Below are positions 8,071 to 16,319 of a DNA stretch of 64,000 bases, in pieces. Below the pieces are notes generated by a model. It was not told where the DNA came from and made no database searches. It saw nothing but the letters and a program-made list of their open reading frames with translations. Numbering within the stretch: the first letter of the stretch is position 1; every line of letters begins with the position of its first letter. Location: positions 3,818,001 through 3,882,000 of the forward strand of contig NZ_JAVTTP010000001.1 of the NCBI RefSeq assembly GCF_032248455.1, written 5' to 3'. The translations under genes were made by a program, and so were the position numbers. This DNA is from Pricia mediterranea. GTDB lineage: Bacteria > Bacteroidota > Bacteroidia > Flavobacteriales > Flavobacteriaceae.

Positions 8071-8222
8071 ACCTACATATTCCATATTTTGCGGCCTAAT
8101 TTTGTCTTTTTATCGCCCCGCAGCTATGGCTATGCTGCTCAAAAAAGCCTTCATTAGGGCACAAAAGCCTCCCGAAAGCTTTCGGGACCGGTTACGAACA
8201 AAAAGTCCAAACGAGTTCATTA
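8071..8222. repeat. copy 2 of the ~140-bp sequence flanking the DUF2853 gene
   Basis: This copy is collinear with copy 1 at 7357-7494. Here the GCTAT element is longer (gcagctatggctatgctgc, 8120-8138). The 18-bp perfect palindrome tcccgaaagctttcggga (8170-8187) has no counterpart in copy 1. A TAnnTTTG match (TAATTTTG, 8097-8104) lies inside this copy but is not conserved in copy 1. The surrounding gap 7853-8278 has no gene. Confidence 0.55.
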
Positions 8223-8230
8223 CAATAAAA

Positions 8231-8259
8231 GACCGCTTGCAATCGTAAGCGGTTTTTTT
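8231..8259 (+). terminator. Rho-independent terminator upstream of the CvfB gene
   Basis: ccgctt (8233-8238) pairs with aagcgg (8247-8252) around an 8-nt loop, and a run of seven T follows. It isolates the CvfB-like gene from transcription coming from the DUF2853 region, and the CvfB promoter starts 7 bp later. Confidence 0.75.
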
Positions 8260-8265
8260 ATCCCT

Positions 8266-8273
8266 TATCTTTG
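8266..8273 (+). promoter_or_regulatory. -7 box of the CvfB-like gene, 5 nt before ATG
   Basis: TATCTTTG is a perfect TAnnTTTG match. Five bases (caaac) separate it from ATG 8279. A terminator lies immediately upstream, so this must be the only promoter for the gene, and its mRNA would be leaderless or nearly so. Confidence 0.7.
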
Positions 8274-8278
8274 CAAAC

Positions 8279-9109
8279 ATGATAGAACTCGGAAATTACA
8301 ATAAGTTGGAGGTGTTACGTGACACAAGCGTAGGGCTATTTTTGGGAAGTGACACGGGCGTAGAGATTTTATTGCCGATCAAGTATATTCCCAAAGATAC
8401 CGAGATAGGCGATATGCTGAAGGTGTTTTGTTATCTCGATTATGAGGAAAGGCCGATAGCTACGACCTTGACCCCTACCGTCATTCGTCATAAATTCGGA
8501 TTCCTACAGGTTGCGGAAGTGAATAATTTCGGGGCATTTATGGACTGGGGACTCGAAAAGCATCTTTTAGTACCCTTTAGCGAGCAGCGCGAAAAAATGA
8601 AGGAAGGGCAGTGGTACGTGGTACGTTGCTATCTAGACGAGGTCTCGTTCCGGTTGGTCGCTTCAAATAAACTCGATAAGTTTCTAAGTAACGACGACCT
8701 TACAGTAAGGGAACGGGAGGAGGTTCAGATACTCTTTACGAGAATGACCGATCTGGGCTGGGAGGTCATCATTAACCACGTACACAAAGGTTTGGTGTAC
8801 CACAATGAAATTTTCAAAAAAGTAGCGGTGGGCGACTTTTCCAAAGGGTACGTCAAGAATATCCGTCCCGATAACAAAATCGATGTATCGCTGCAGCCTC
8901 TGGGAGAAAAGATTTTGGAACCGGCCGCGAACAAAATCTTCGAGCGGTTGACAGCCCATGGCGGATTTTTGCCGTTGCACGACAAGTCAGATCCCAAACA
9001 GATCAAAAAGGAACTGCAAATGAGCAAAAAGACCTTCAAGAAAGGTATTGGTACCCTCTACCGGGAACGCAAAATCGAGATTGAAAAAAATGGTATACGA
9101 AAAGTCTGA
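8279..9109 (+). CDS. cvfB: S1-domain RNA-binding protein, CvfB family
   Basis: The 276-residue protein follows the CvfB/YitL plan: successive S1-like OB domains (N-terminal MIELGNYNKLEVLRDTSVGLFL; second around FLQVAEVNNFGAFMDWGLEKHLLVPFSEQ; third around GLVYHNEIFKKVAVGDFSKGYVKNIRPDNKIDV), then a winged-helix C-terminal domain (MSKKTFKKGIGTLYRERKIEI). CvfB proteins bind RNA and affect gene expression; the target here is unknown. It is expressed from its own promoter between a terminator and the start codon. The next gene begins 164 bp downstream. Placement between menD and menA does not prove a role in menaquinone synthesis. Confidence 0.88.
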   Translation: MIELGNYNKLEVLRDTSVGLFLGSDTGVEILLPIKYIPKDTEIGDMLKVFCYLDYEERPIATTLTPTVIRHKFGFLQVAEVNNFGAFMDWGLEKHLLVPFSEQREKMKEGQWYVVRCYLDEVSFRLVASNKLDKFLSNDDLTVREREEVQILFTRMTDLGWEVIINHVHKGLVYHNEIFKKVAVGDFSKGYVKNIRPDNKIDVSLQPLGEKILEPAANKIFERLTAHGGFLPLHDKSDPKQIKKELQMSKKTFKKGIGTLYRERKIEIEKNGIRKV

Positions 9110-9273
9110 AAACCAATATTGTACATGCCTTTAACTTCATGTTAAGTTCCATACACTACACAAATAGCTATTTTCGCAACATTTTCAGTATGTATTTCAT
9201 CGATCTTGTGGTATTTTGATTAACTTTAAACCAAAAGCAAAGAATAATTTTTTAACAGCCCAAAAACCAAAGA

Positions 9274-9873
9274 ATGCCCTTTATAGAAGAAAGCGATCTT
9301 TTAGAATTGCACAAGGATATCGATAAGGCGCAGATCATCAACGAACGCCTTCTCCATCAAATAAAGTTCAAGAACAAGGAGATAAGGAGAAATAAATTTC
9401 AACGCAATGCCCTCGGGGGCATTACAGTACTTTTTCTCCTGGGTACGCTCACCATATTTTCTTTCACTGCCGGTAGAAGTGTTTCCAATAATTATGAGAG
9501 TCCGAGTAATCTGTTGGTCTCCATCGATAGTTTGGATGCCATTAAATCGCGCATAGATAATTTGAAGCAGCAAAACGAAGAACTTAGCTTGGTCAAGGAA
9601 TTTTATTTGGCCAAGGAATTCCTGCAAAAAGAAAAGATATATTCGGTTCAGGTGAAGTCCTTTGTCGAAAATAATATGACCTTGGCCTCGGAGGCCTTGA
9701 CCAATACCATGTTCGTCAAGAATAATCCCTTTTACACCTATTCCCTAGGTAATTTTGAAACGCTAAAGGAAGCTCAAACCTTTCGAGAGCAATTGGTCGA
9801 TCTTGGATTCGAGGACGCATTTGTGGCATCCTACAAAGATGGAAAACGGGTTCAAATAGAAGACGCGCAATAA
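9274..9873 (+). CDS. single-pass membrane protein with C-terminal SPOR-like domain
   Basis: The 199-residue protein has a charged cytoplasmic N-terminus, one membrane segment (ALGGITVLFLLGTLTIFSFTAG, about residues 47-68), a coiled-coil-like linker (IDSLDAIKSRIDNLKQQNEEL) and a C-terminal domain of about 75 residues. That domain has the SPOR pattern (YSVQVKSF, then YTYSLGNFETLKEAQTFREQLVDLGFEDAFVASY). SPOR domains bind denuded peptidoglycan at division sites, so an envelope role is likely; the exact function is unknown. Its TAA is followed immediately, in the same frame, by the TTG start of menA, which makes the pair almost certainly co-transcribed. Confidence 0.7.
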   Translation: MPFIEESDLLELHKDIDKAQIINERLLHQIKFKNKEIRRNKFQRNALGGITVLFLLGTLTIFSFTAGRSVSNNYESPSNLLVSIDSLDAIKSRIDNLKQQNEELSLVKEFYLAKEFLQKEKIYSVQVKSFVENNMTLASEALTNTMFVKNNPFYTYSLGNFETLKEAQTFREQLVDLGFEDAFVASYKDGKRVQIEDAQ

Positions 9874-10794
9874 TTGGAGCTGCCACGCAAAATCAAACCT
9901 TGGCTCCATGCGGCAAGGTTAAGAACCCTACCGCTATCCATATCCGGCGTTTTGGTAGGTACCGGACTCGCCAATTATTATGGGGAGGCCGATACGCTGA
10001 TTTTTATTCTTTCCATTTGTACCACCATAGGTTTACAGGTGACCTCTAATTTCGCCAACGACTACGGCGACGGGGTACGGGGTACCGACAACGAAGACCG
10101 CATAGGCCCAAAAAGAGCCTTACAAAGCGGTTTGCTTACCCCTAAGAAGCTGAAAAAGGGAATTCTGGTCTCAGTTGTAATCGATGTCCTGTTGGTCGTC
10201 TCCCTGATTTACGTCGCGTTCGGTCCTCAAAACCTACTCTTTTCGGCCGTTTTTTTGATTCTTGGCGCGGCGGGCATCTGGGCGTCCTTAAAATATACCA
10301 TCGGTAGATCGGCCTACGGGTACAGGGGGTTGGGTGACCTATTCGTACTGCTGTTTTTCGGATGGGTAGCTGTACTTGGGTCTATGTTTTTATATACCGA
10401 AGCGCTAACACCTCTGGCAACATTACCCGCCACGGCTATCGGTTTGCTAAGTGTCGGAGTGTTGAACCTGAATAATTTGAGGGATGTCTTTTCCGACAAA
10501 AAGGCTGGAAAGAATACCTTGGCGGTTTATATGGGATTTGAAAATGCCAAAATATACCATTATCTCCTCCTGATTTCTGCTTTTACCTGCACGATTTTAT
10601 TTCTAAATATCCAATTTGGTAAATGGCCCTTAAGCTATCTACCCCTTTTGGCTTTTATACCAATATTCTTTCATCTGATTCGGATTTATCGCACAACTTT
10701 ACCCCAATCAATTGATTCGGAATTGAAGAAACTGGCCTTGAGCACATTCTTTTTGGCAGTGCTCATGTACATCATTTGTAATATTTTTTCGTAA
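9874..10794 (+). CDS. menA: 1,4-dihydroxy-2-naphthoate polyprenyltransferase
   Basis: This 306-residue integral membrane UbiA-family enzyme prenylates DHNA to demethylmenaquinone. Both Asp-rich motifs are present: NFANDYGDGVRGTDNEDR in the loop after the second helix, and NLNNLRDVFSDKKAGKNTL in the second half. About eight or nine hydrophobic helices can be counted. It starts with TTG 9874 directly after the TAA of the SPOR-like gene; the N-terminus MELPRKIKPWLHAARLRTLP aligns with the usual MenA beginning and no ATG is near. The upstream stop is in frame with menA. The two-component genes follow after 35 bp. Confidence 0.93.
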   Translation: MELPRKIKPWLHAARLRTLPLSISGVLVGTGLANYYGEADTLIFILSICTTIGLQVTSNFANDYGDGVRGTDNEDRIGPKRALQSGLLTPKKLKKGILVSVVIDVLLVVSLIYVAFGPQNLLFSAVFLILGAAGIWASLKYTIGRSAYGYRGLGDLFVLLFFGWVAVLGSMFLYTEALTPLATLPATAIGLLSVGVLNLNNLRDVFSDKKAGKNTLAVYMGFENAKIYHYLLLISAFTCTILFLNIQFGKWPLSYLPLLAFIPIFFHLIRIYRTTLPQSIDSELKKLALSTFFLAVLMYIICNIFS

Positions 10795-10829
10795 TTTTAG
10801 TAATTATTATCAACTAAACCCCACCAATT

Positions 10830-11585
10830 TTGGAACAGCCCATCAAAATACTTATCGTTGAAGACAATGTAATTATCGCCGATGATATGCAGTCGATGCT
10901 TGAGGAAATCGGCTATGAAATCGTCGATAACGTTATCGTTTACGAACAGGCGGAAGAAGTTTTGAAGAACCAACATGTCGATTTGGTTCTTATTGATATC
11001 ATTCTGGCCTCTGACAAAACCGGTATCGACCTAGGAAAACATATCCGAAAAAATTACGACATACCGTTTATTTTCGTGACTTCGAATTCCGATAGGGCGA
11101 CCGTTGAAAACGCAAAATCCGTAAAGCCAAACGGTTATTTGGTAAAGCCTTTCGAACAGCAAGACCTGTATACATCCATTGAAATTGCACTGTCCAATTT
11201 TACACGTTCCGATAAATCCGGAAGTGCCTCCAGTCCGGACGCGGATGAAGGAGTAGCTATGTCGAACACAGTATTGAAAGACTCCATTTTTGTAAAAAAG
11301 CAACACCTTTATTACCGTATTCAATTTAGCGATATCCGTTTTATCAAGGCGGATAACGTGTATTTAGAGGTAAACACGATAGATAAGAAATTTCTGGTGC
11401 GTTCCCCGTTAAAGGATTACCTGGAAAAACTACCTAAAAATAAGTTTTACAGGGCCCATAAGTCCTACATTGTCAATGTGGATCACATCGATGCCATTAA
11501 TTCAAGGGATATCATGATTAAGGATACGCTAATCCCTATATCCAAGGATTTCAAGGAATTTATTATCTCCGCCATGAACTCCTAG
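10830..11585 (+). CDS. LytTR-family response regulator
   Basis: The 251-residue protein has an N-terminal receiver domain (ILIVEDN acidic pair; phospho-acceptor Asp in VDLVLIDI, about residue 56; FVTSNS; conserved Lys in GYLVKPF) and a C-terminal LytTR DNA-binding domain (FVKKQHLYYRIQFSDIRFIKADNVYLEV; FYRAHKSYIVNVDHI). A linker rich in Ser/Asp joins them. It should activate transcription on phosphorylation, probably by the kinase encoded 627 bp downstream. The start is TTG 10830, 35 bp after menA, so it may be transcribed with the menaquinone genes. No target is evident from the sequence. Confidence 0.9.
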   Translation: MEQPIKILIVEDNVIIADDMQSMLEEIGYEIVDNVIVYEQAEEVLKNQHVDLVLIDIILASDKTGIDLGKHIRKNYDIPFIFVTSNSDRATVENAKSVKPNGYLVKPFEQQDLYTSIEIALSNFTRSDKSGSASSPDADEGVAMSNTVLKDSIFVKKQHLYYRIQFSDIRFIKADNVYLEVNTIDKKFLVRSPLKDYLEKLPKNKFYRAHKSYIVNVDHIDAINSRDIMIKDTLIPISKDFKEFIISAMNS

Positions 11586-11888
11586 CTAGGTATTCGATCC
11601 AATAACATCCAGGATTTCAAATCTTCTCTTTTGATCAACCACGGGGGCGGTGTTTACAATGTTTCCTTTCTTGCAATTTTTTTTGTTTGAAAAGCGCACT
11701 CAAGATTCAAGGAGATGGTTACCAACTTCTCCTTAAGGTTTCCAGGCCGCTTTCTTCCGGGTCCCCCGTTCAATTAAATCGGATGTGAATTTGCGCCAAT
11801 TTCGTCGTTAAAACAATTTTAACAGCGTTTACAACAAGTATCTGCCGGTTCACAACAAAATATTCCGGTCGTTCCACCTTTGTTCTAT

Positions 11889-12003
11889 TTTAGATCTGTG
11901 ATATAAGATAATGTGTTTTATAAAGTATAGCAATGACTTTTAATTTTTTATAACCTGTTCTCGAAAGAGGACCTTGTCAAATATGACAGGGTCCTTTTTA
12001 ATT
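11889..12003 (+). ncRNA. candidate small RNA ending at an orphan terminator
   Basis: A strong terminator (11968-12003) lies about 380 nt beyond the response regulator stop, with no gene between. A near-consensus -7 box (CACCTTTG, 11875-11882, seven of eight positions) lies upstream and would give a transcript of about 110-115 nt starting near 11889. The stretch is AT-rich and does not code convincingly. A very long 3' UTR of the regulator is the alternative. The remainder of the 11586-12212 gap shows nothing recognisable. Confidence 0.3.
11968..12003 (+). terminator. strong Rho-independent terminator
   Basis: aggaccttgtca (11968-11979) pairs with tgacagggtcct (11984-11995), 12 bp with one G-T wobble and a 4-nt loop, followed by ttttaattttt. 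It separates the response regulator from the kinase gene. Confidence 0.8.
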
Positions 12004-12114
12004 TTTATCGACTATAAAATTAAAGCGTGCCAGGGCAAGATTTTTGCAAGAATCGGATACAGCCCAATTGTCAACAATTTTAATAAGAAACCGTTAAAGT
12101 GCCCTTCAAGTTTA

Positions 12115-12122
12115 TACTTTTG
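12115..12122 (+). promoter_or_regulatory. -7 box upstream of the histidine kinase gene
   Basis: TACTTTTG matches TAnnTTTG. It lies after the terminator and about 90 bp before the kinase ATG (12213), which gives the kinase its own transcript with a leader of about 85 nt. Confidence 0.5.
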
Positions 12123-12212
12123 TGATTTGCACTCCGAACCAAGGTGGTTGCGTTGAACAAGGTTGAACCGGTTCACCCTTACCGCAAACTTTTGCTTTGC
12201 CGGTCGTATGAT

Positions 12213-14180
12213 ATGAAAAAACTGTTAAACCAAAAATCTATTCTATTACTGCTCCTTTTGTTGGGGGCCGTTTTAGGTAGGGCGCAGCAAGAACCTGATT
12301 CCGGGCAAAGTGTTTTTCAGGAATTCCAAGACCTCGATTCCGCTGAAGAGCGCTTCCTCTTCTTTTTGGAGACCTCCGACCGGTATAGCGAAAATTCCAT
12401 CTACGATTGGCTCGATGAGGTAAATCTATATCTGCGTGCAGCGGTCCAGGATGACGATGCTGAAACCATCCGAAAGTATCAGCTGATTCGGGCCTGCATT
12501 TATTCCGATTTGGGCGATTACGACAAGAGCCAGGCACTGGCAAAAGACCTTCATCTCGACATTGATAAGTTCGACATGTTCTTTAAGTCCAAGTTGTTGG
12601 AATTGATGGACAGTAATTACGGGCAGTTAGCCCTGTATCCCAAACAGGTAGAGGTACGGAACGAGATTCGTGAATTGGGTATTACCAAGGAAGTCATTTT
12701 TTATGACATTTACGCAAATTTGGGTATGTATCGCAGGGCCTTGGACGATTATATCGAAAAGGTCAAAAGAACCATTGAGGAAAATGACTTCTATGCCCAA
12801 GCGGAATATTTTAATATGTTAGGGAATTTTCTAAGGTTGGACGAGTCCACGCCCACTGCCTTGACCAACTACAAAAAAGCAAAGGGTTTTATAACGGTAT
12901 TTTTAAACGATGCTACCCGTACGGAAGATGGGGCAAAGCAGGCCGAGGCCATCTTGCTGAACGGTCTGATCGACGGCAACATGGGCAAATGTTACGTGCA
13001 GCTAAAGCAGTATGAAGATGCTATCCCGCATTTAGAAGGGGCGATCTCCACGATCAAGGAATATGGAAACGGTGCCCTTACCGACGAACTAACCGAAAAC
13101 AGCCTGGCCATTTCCGAATGTTACCTGCAGCTGGAAGATTATAACAAGGCTACGAACTATCTGAGTGACGACTTGACGACCAAGACCACAGAGAATAAGA
13201 TTCGCAAGAACAGGCTATTATCGATTTACTACGATAAGACCGCAGATTACGAAAATGCGGCACGCTACTTGAGAAAAGAGCTTCGTATACGGGACTCCGT
13301 CAGCGGAAACGAATCCGAACTCCGACTGCAACAAGTCGCCACGGTCATGCGGCAAGACCTTGACATTTCAAAGGAGATCGTGGAAAAACAAAAACTTGAT
13401 CTTGCAAAGTCGCGGGCCGAGATGCTCGCCCAAGAACGAACGAGCAACTTAGTGCTTATTTCCTTCTTTTTTACGCTATTGGGTTTCGCCGGCCTTGTTT
13501 ACGCCTACCTCAAGAGTATCAAGAATCAACGCTTGATCGCCGAACAGAAATACATCATCGAGACGTCCCTGGTCGAGAAAGATTCCTTGTTAAAAGAAAT
13601 TCACCATCGGGTCAAGAACAATCTCCAGATGGTATCGAGCCTCTTGAGCCTGCAGACCAGAAATACTCGCAGTAAGGCTGCAATCGTAGCGTTGGAAGAG
13701 GGCAAGAGCCGGGTCAAGGCCATGGCGCTAATACATCAAAAATTATATCAGAACGAGGATCTATCCGTGATCGAGATGCAGGGGTACATAGAGAGCTTGA
13801 TCAATAGCGTGCAGTCCGTTTACCGAAAAGGTGGCCATAATATAGAGATTAACATCGATGCAGAAGACGTAGAACTCGATATCGATAGGGCCATCCCATT
13901 CGGACTGATTTTGAACGAGTTGGTTTCGAATACCTTTAAGTACGCCTTTCCTGAAGATGATGGGCATGGTAAGATTACCATAAAAATACAAAAGGTGGAA
14001 GGACGGGAAGGTTATTTTGAATATTCCGATAATGGCATCGGCCTTCCCGATGACACCGAAAACTTGGGCGATTCATCTATGGGGCTGCGTCTGATGAACC
14101 GACTGGCAAATCAACTTCAGACCAGCCTGAATATTGATAGACAGGTAGAGGGCGTCCGCTATTGGTTCAACTTCAGGTAA
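12213..14180 (+). CDS. TPR-containing HisKA_2 family sensor histidine kinase
   Basis: The 655-residue protein starts with a signal peptide (MKKLLNQKSILLLLLLLGAVLGRAQQ). A periplasmic region of TPR-like helical repeats extends to about residue 380, with one transmembrane helix (LVLISFFFTLLGFAGLVYAYL, about 411-431). The cytoplasmic part is a HisKA_2 dimerisation domain with phospho-acceptor His in KEIHHRVKNNLQMVSSLLSLQ, and an HATPase domain (N-box LNELVSNTFKYAF, G-box YSDNGIGLPDD). It should phosphorylate a response regulator, most plausibly the LytTR protein encoded upstream. I chose ATG 12213; a GTG 69 bp upstream would place a non-hydrophobic segment before the signal peptide. The ligand is unknown. 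Confidence 0.88.
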   Translation: MKKLLNQKSILLLLLLLGAVLGRAQQEPDSGQSVFQEFQDLDSAEERFLFFLETSDRYSENSIYDWLDEVNLYLRAAVQDDDAETIRKYQLIRACIYSDLGDYDKSQALAKDLHLDIDKFDMFFKSKLLELMDSNYGQLALYPKQVEVRNEIRELGITKEVIFYDIYANLGMYRRALDDYIEKVKRTIEENDFYAQAEYFNMLGNFLRLDESTPTALTNYKKAKGFITVFLNDATRTEDGAKQAEAILLNGLIDGNMGKCYVQLKQYEDAIPHLEGAISTIKEYGNGALTDELTENSLAISECYLQLEDYNKATNYLSDDLTTKTTENKIRKNRLLSIYYDKTADYENAARYLRKELRIRDSVSGNESELRLQQVATVMRQDLDISKEIVEKQKLDLAKSRAEMLAQERTSNLVLISFFFTLLGFAGLVYAYLKSIKNQRLIAEQKYIIETSLVEKDSLLKEIHHRVKNNLQMVSSLLSLQTRNTRSKAAIVALEEGKSRVKAMALIHQKLYQNEDLSVIEMQGYIESLINSVQSVYRKGGHNIEINIDAEDVELDIDRAIPFGLILNELVSNTFKYAFPEDDGHGKITIKIQKVEGREGYFEYSDNGIGLPDDTENLGDSSMGLRLMNRLANQLQTSLNIDRQVEGVRYWFNFR

Positions 14181-14283
14181 ACTCTCCCAATAAGGCCTCA
14201 CCGATTCCGGATGAGTTTGCGGGGAGCCATACTATTTTTTCTTTCCATAATCCCATAGCTACGATTTGTGCCAAAAATATGGC

Positions 14284-14291
14284 TAAATTTG
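14284..14291 (+). promoter_or_regulatory. -7 box 7 nt before the menC start
   Basis: TAAATTTG matches TAnnTTTG. The ATG of menC is at 14299, so transcription would start inside the first codons or just before them. menC-CPBP-menE would then form an operon separate from menA. Confidence 0.5.
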
Positions 14292-14298
14292 ACGCTGC

Positions 14299-15354
14299 AT
14301 GATAGAAGCCCGTTTTAGAAAATACGTCCTTGATTTTAAACGTCCCAGCGGAACTTCGCGCGGAGTGATGCGCCATAAGGAAACTTGGTTTCTCATTTTA
14401 GAAGAAAATGGAAGATTGGGTATCGGGGAATGCGGTCTGTTAAGGGGGTTGAGCTGTGACGATATCGATGGCTATGAGGAAAAATTAGCATGGACCTGCG
14501 CTAACATCCACTTGGGACGCGAGGCGCTCTGGGAAGCCTTAACCGATTATCCCAGTATCCAATTCGGGATGGAGCAGGCTTTTTTATCCTTAACATCCAA
14601 AACTCCCTTTGAGCTTTTTCCATCACAATTTACGCGGAAGGAACGTCCCATCCCCATTAACGGACTCGTTTGGATGGGCGACGAAGGCTTTATGCACGAA
14701 CAGATCGAGCAAAAATTGGCGCAGGGTTTCCGATGTATCAAAATGAAGATCGGGGCCATCGATTTCAACAAGGAGGTGGCGTTGTTGGCTTCCATCCGAA
14801 AAAGATACACCGAAGGGCATATCGAACTCCGGGTCGATGCCAATGGGGCTTTCGAAGTTTCGCAAGCCTTGAAAAAACTACAGGTATTGGCGGCCTATGA
14901 TTTGCATTCGATCGAGCAGCCCATTCCACAGGGCAATCCGCAGGCCATGAAAAAGCTCTGCGAGGTATCGCCAATTCCCATTGCGCTGGACGAGGAGTTG
15001 ATCGGCGTAAAATCAATAACGGACAAGCAAGAATTGCTAGAGACCATTAGACCGCAGTATATCATTTTAAAACCCAGTTTGATAGGCGGCTATCAAGGGA
15101 GCGGGGCGTGGATCGATCTGGCCGAAAAATTCAATATTGCGTGGTGGGTCACCAGTGCCCTTGAAAGTAATATCGGTCTGAACGCCATCGCGCAATGGAC
15201 GTATACCTTAGACAATACCATGCCACAAGGCTTGGGTACGGGAAGTCTCTATACCAACAACTTTGAGAGTCCCCTTGAGGTACAAAACGGCAAAATTTAC
15301 TATAGATCCGGGGCGAGTTGGCAGTCGGACTTAATTCAAAAACTATGTACATAG
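14299..15354 (+). CDS. menC: o-succinylbenzoate synthase
   Basis: This 351-residue enolase-superfamily enzyme dehydrates SHCHC to o-succinylbenzoate. Catalytic elements are in order: the KxK motif CIKMKIG, metal ligands in LRVDANGAF, SIEQP and IALDEEL, and the second Lys in YIILKPSLIGG. The C-terminal Trp-rich segment (IAWWVTSALESNIGLNAIAQW) is typical of OSBS. It ends with TAG at 15352-15354, overlapping the next ATG by 10 nt. A menH gene, which would produce SHCHC, is not visible in the window; that step also occurs spontaneously to some extent. Confidence 0.95.
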   Translation: MIEARFRKYVLDFKRPSGTSRGVMRHKETWFLILEENGRLGIGECGLLRGLSCDDIDGYEEKLAWTCANIHLGREALWEALTDYPSIQFGMEQAFLSLTSKTPFELFPSQFTRKERPIPINGLVWMGDEGFMHEQIEQKLAQGFRCIKMKIGAIDFNKEVALLASIRKRYTEGHIELRVDANGAFEVSQALKKLQVLAAYDLHSIEQPIPQGNPQAMKKLCEVSPIPIALDEELIGVKSITDKQELLETIRPQYIILKPSLIGGYQGSGAWIDLAEKFNIAWWVTSALESNIGLNAIAQWTYTLDNTMPQGLGTGSLYTNNFESPLEVQNGKIYYRSGASWQSDLIQKLCT

Positions 15355-16319
15355 CACAGGCGTATAAGGGCTTAAGCGAAACTTGGAGGTATATTTTGGG
15401 CATTTTTGCCGTTTTTCTTTGCTGGCAGATTATCGGGGGTATTCCCTTGTTGGCCGCCCTGTTGTTAAAAGCGGATTCCCTAGCGGTCGTAGCGAGCGGG
15501 GATTTGGGCGTTATGGCGAACATCCTGGGTTCGAACACCTTTTTGTTCTTAATGCTATTGGCATTTGCCATTGGCTTACTTTCCCTATTCCTGTATGTAA
15601 GATTTGTACATAAGCAAAGCATAAAACAGCTGACCACCTCTAGAAAAAAGGTGGATTGGAACAGAATACTCATTGCTTTTCTGCTCTGGGCGGTCATTTC
15701 TACGGTTTTCATTTTCATCGACGTCCAACTTTCCCCGGAAGACTATGTATTTAACTTTGAGCCGATGCCGTTTTTGATTCTCGCGGTAATCGCCATTGTG
15801 ATGATCCCGATCCAGACCAGTATGGAAGAATACTATATCCGGGGTTATCTGATGCAGGGTCTGGGGGTCATGTCCAAGAACAGGTGGTTGCCGCTGCTGG
15901 TCACCTCGTTGCTTTTCGGGATCATGCATCTTTTCAATCCCGAAGTGGAAAAATTGGGTTATGGAATCTTGATTTTTTATATCGGAACGGGTTTTTTCTT
16001 GGGAATTCTTACTTTGATGGATGAGGGATTGGAGCTCGCCTTAGGTTTCCATGCCGCGAACAACCTTACCGCCGCGCTTTTGGTGACCGCTGATTGGACG
16101 GCCTTTCAAACGAATTCCATCTATCGCGATGTGTCAGATCCCGTTTTGGGATGGGATGTATTGGTGCCAGTTTTTGTGGTGTATCCTATTTTACTTTTAA
16201 TCTTCTCCCGTAAATATAAATGGACGGATTGGAAAACCCGCCTTACTGGCAAAGTGCCCCCGGAGGACATTTTTTTAGCACAACATGCCGATGACACTAT
16301 CCCACCAAAACATACATAA
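15345..16319 (+). CDS. CPBP family intramembrane glutamic endopeptidase
   Basis: The 324-residue, multi-pass protein has all three CPBP (Abi) motifs: EEYYIRGY (EExxxR), FGIMHLFNP (FxxxH) and HAANN (HxxxN). It therefore probably cleaves or processes a membrane substrate such as a prenylated protein; the actual substrate is unknown. The ATG at 15345 overlaps the end of menC by 10 nt, and its 3' end overlaps menE by 35 nt, so the three are one translationally linked operon. Its presence between menC and menE could mean nothing more than shared transcription. Confidence 0.85.
   Translation: MYIAQAYKGLSETWRYILGIFAVFLCWQIIGGIPLLAALLLKADSLAVVASGDLGVMANILGSNTFLFLMLLAFAIGLLSLFLYVRFVHKQSIKQLTTSRKKVDWNRILIAFLLWAVISTVFIFIDVQLSPEDYVFNFEPMPFLILAVIAIVMIPIQTSMEEYYIRGYLMQGLGVMSKNRWLPLLVTSLLFGIMHLFNPEVEKLGYGILIFYIGTGFFLGILTLMDEGLELALGFHAANNLTAALLVTADWTAFQTNSIYRDVSDPVLGWDVLVPVFVVYPILLLIFSRKYKWTDWKTRLTGKVPPEDIFLAQHADDTIPPKHT

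Noticed and set aside
11974-12156. 60-codon frame downstream of the response regulator
   Set aside because: It begins inside the stem of the strong terminator and contains no family signal.
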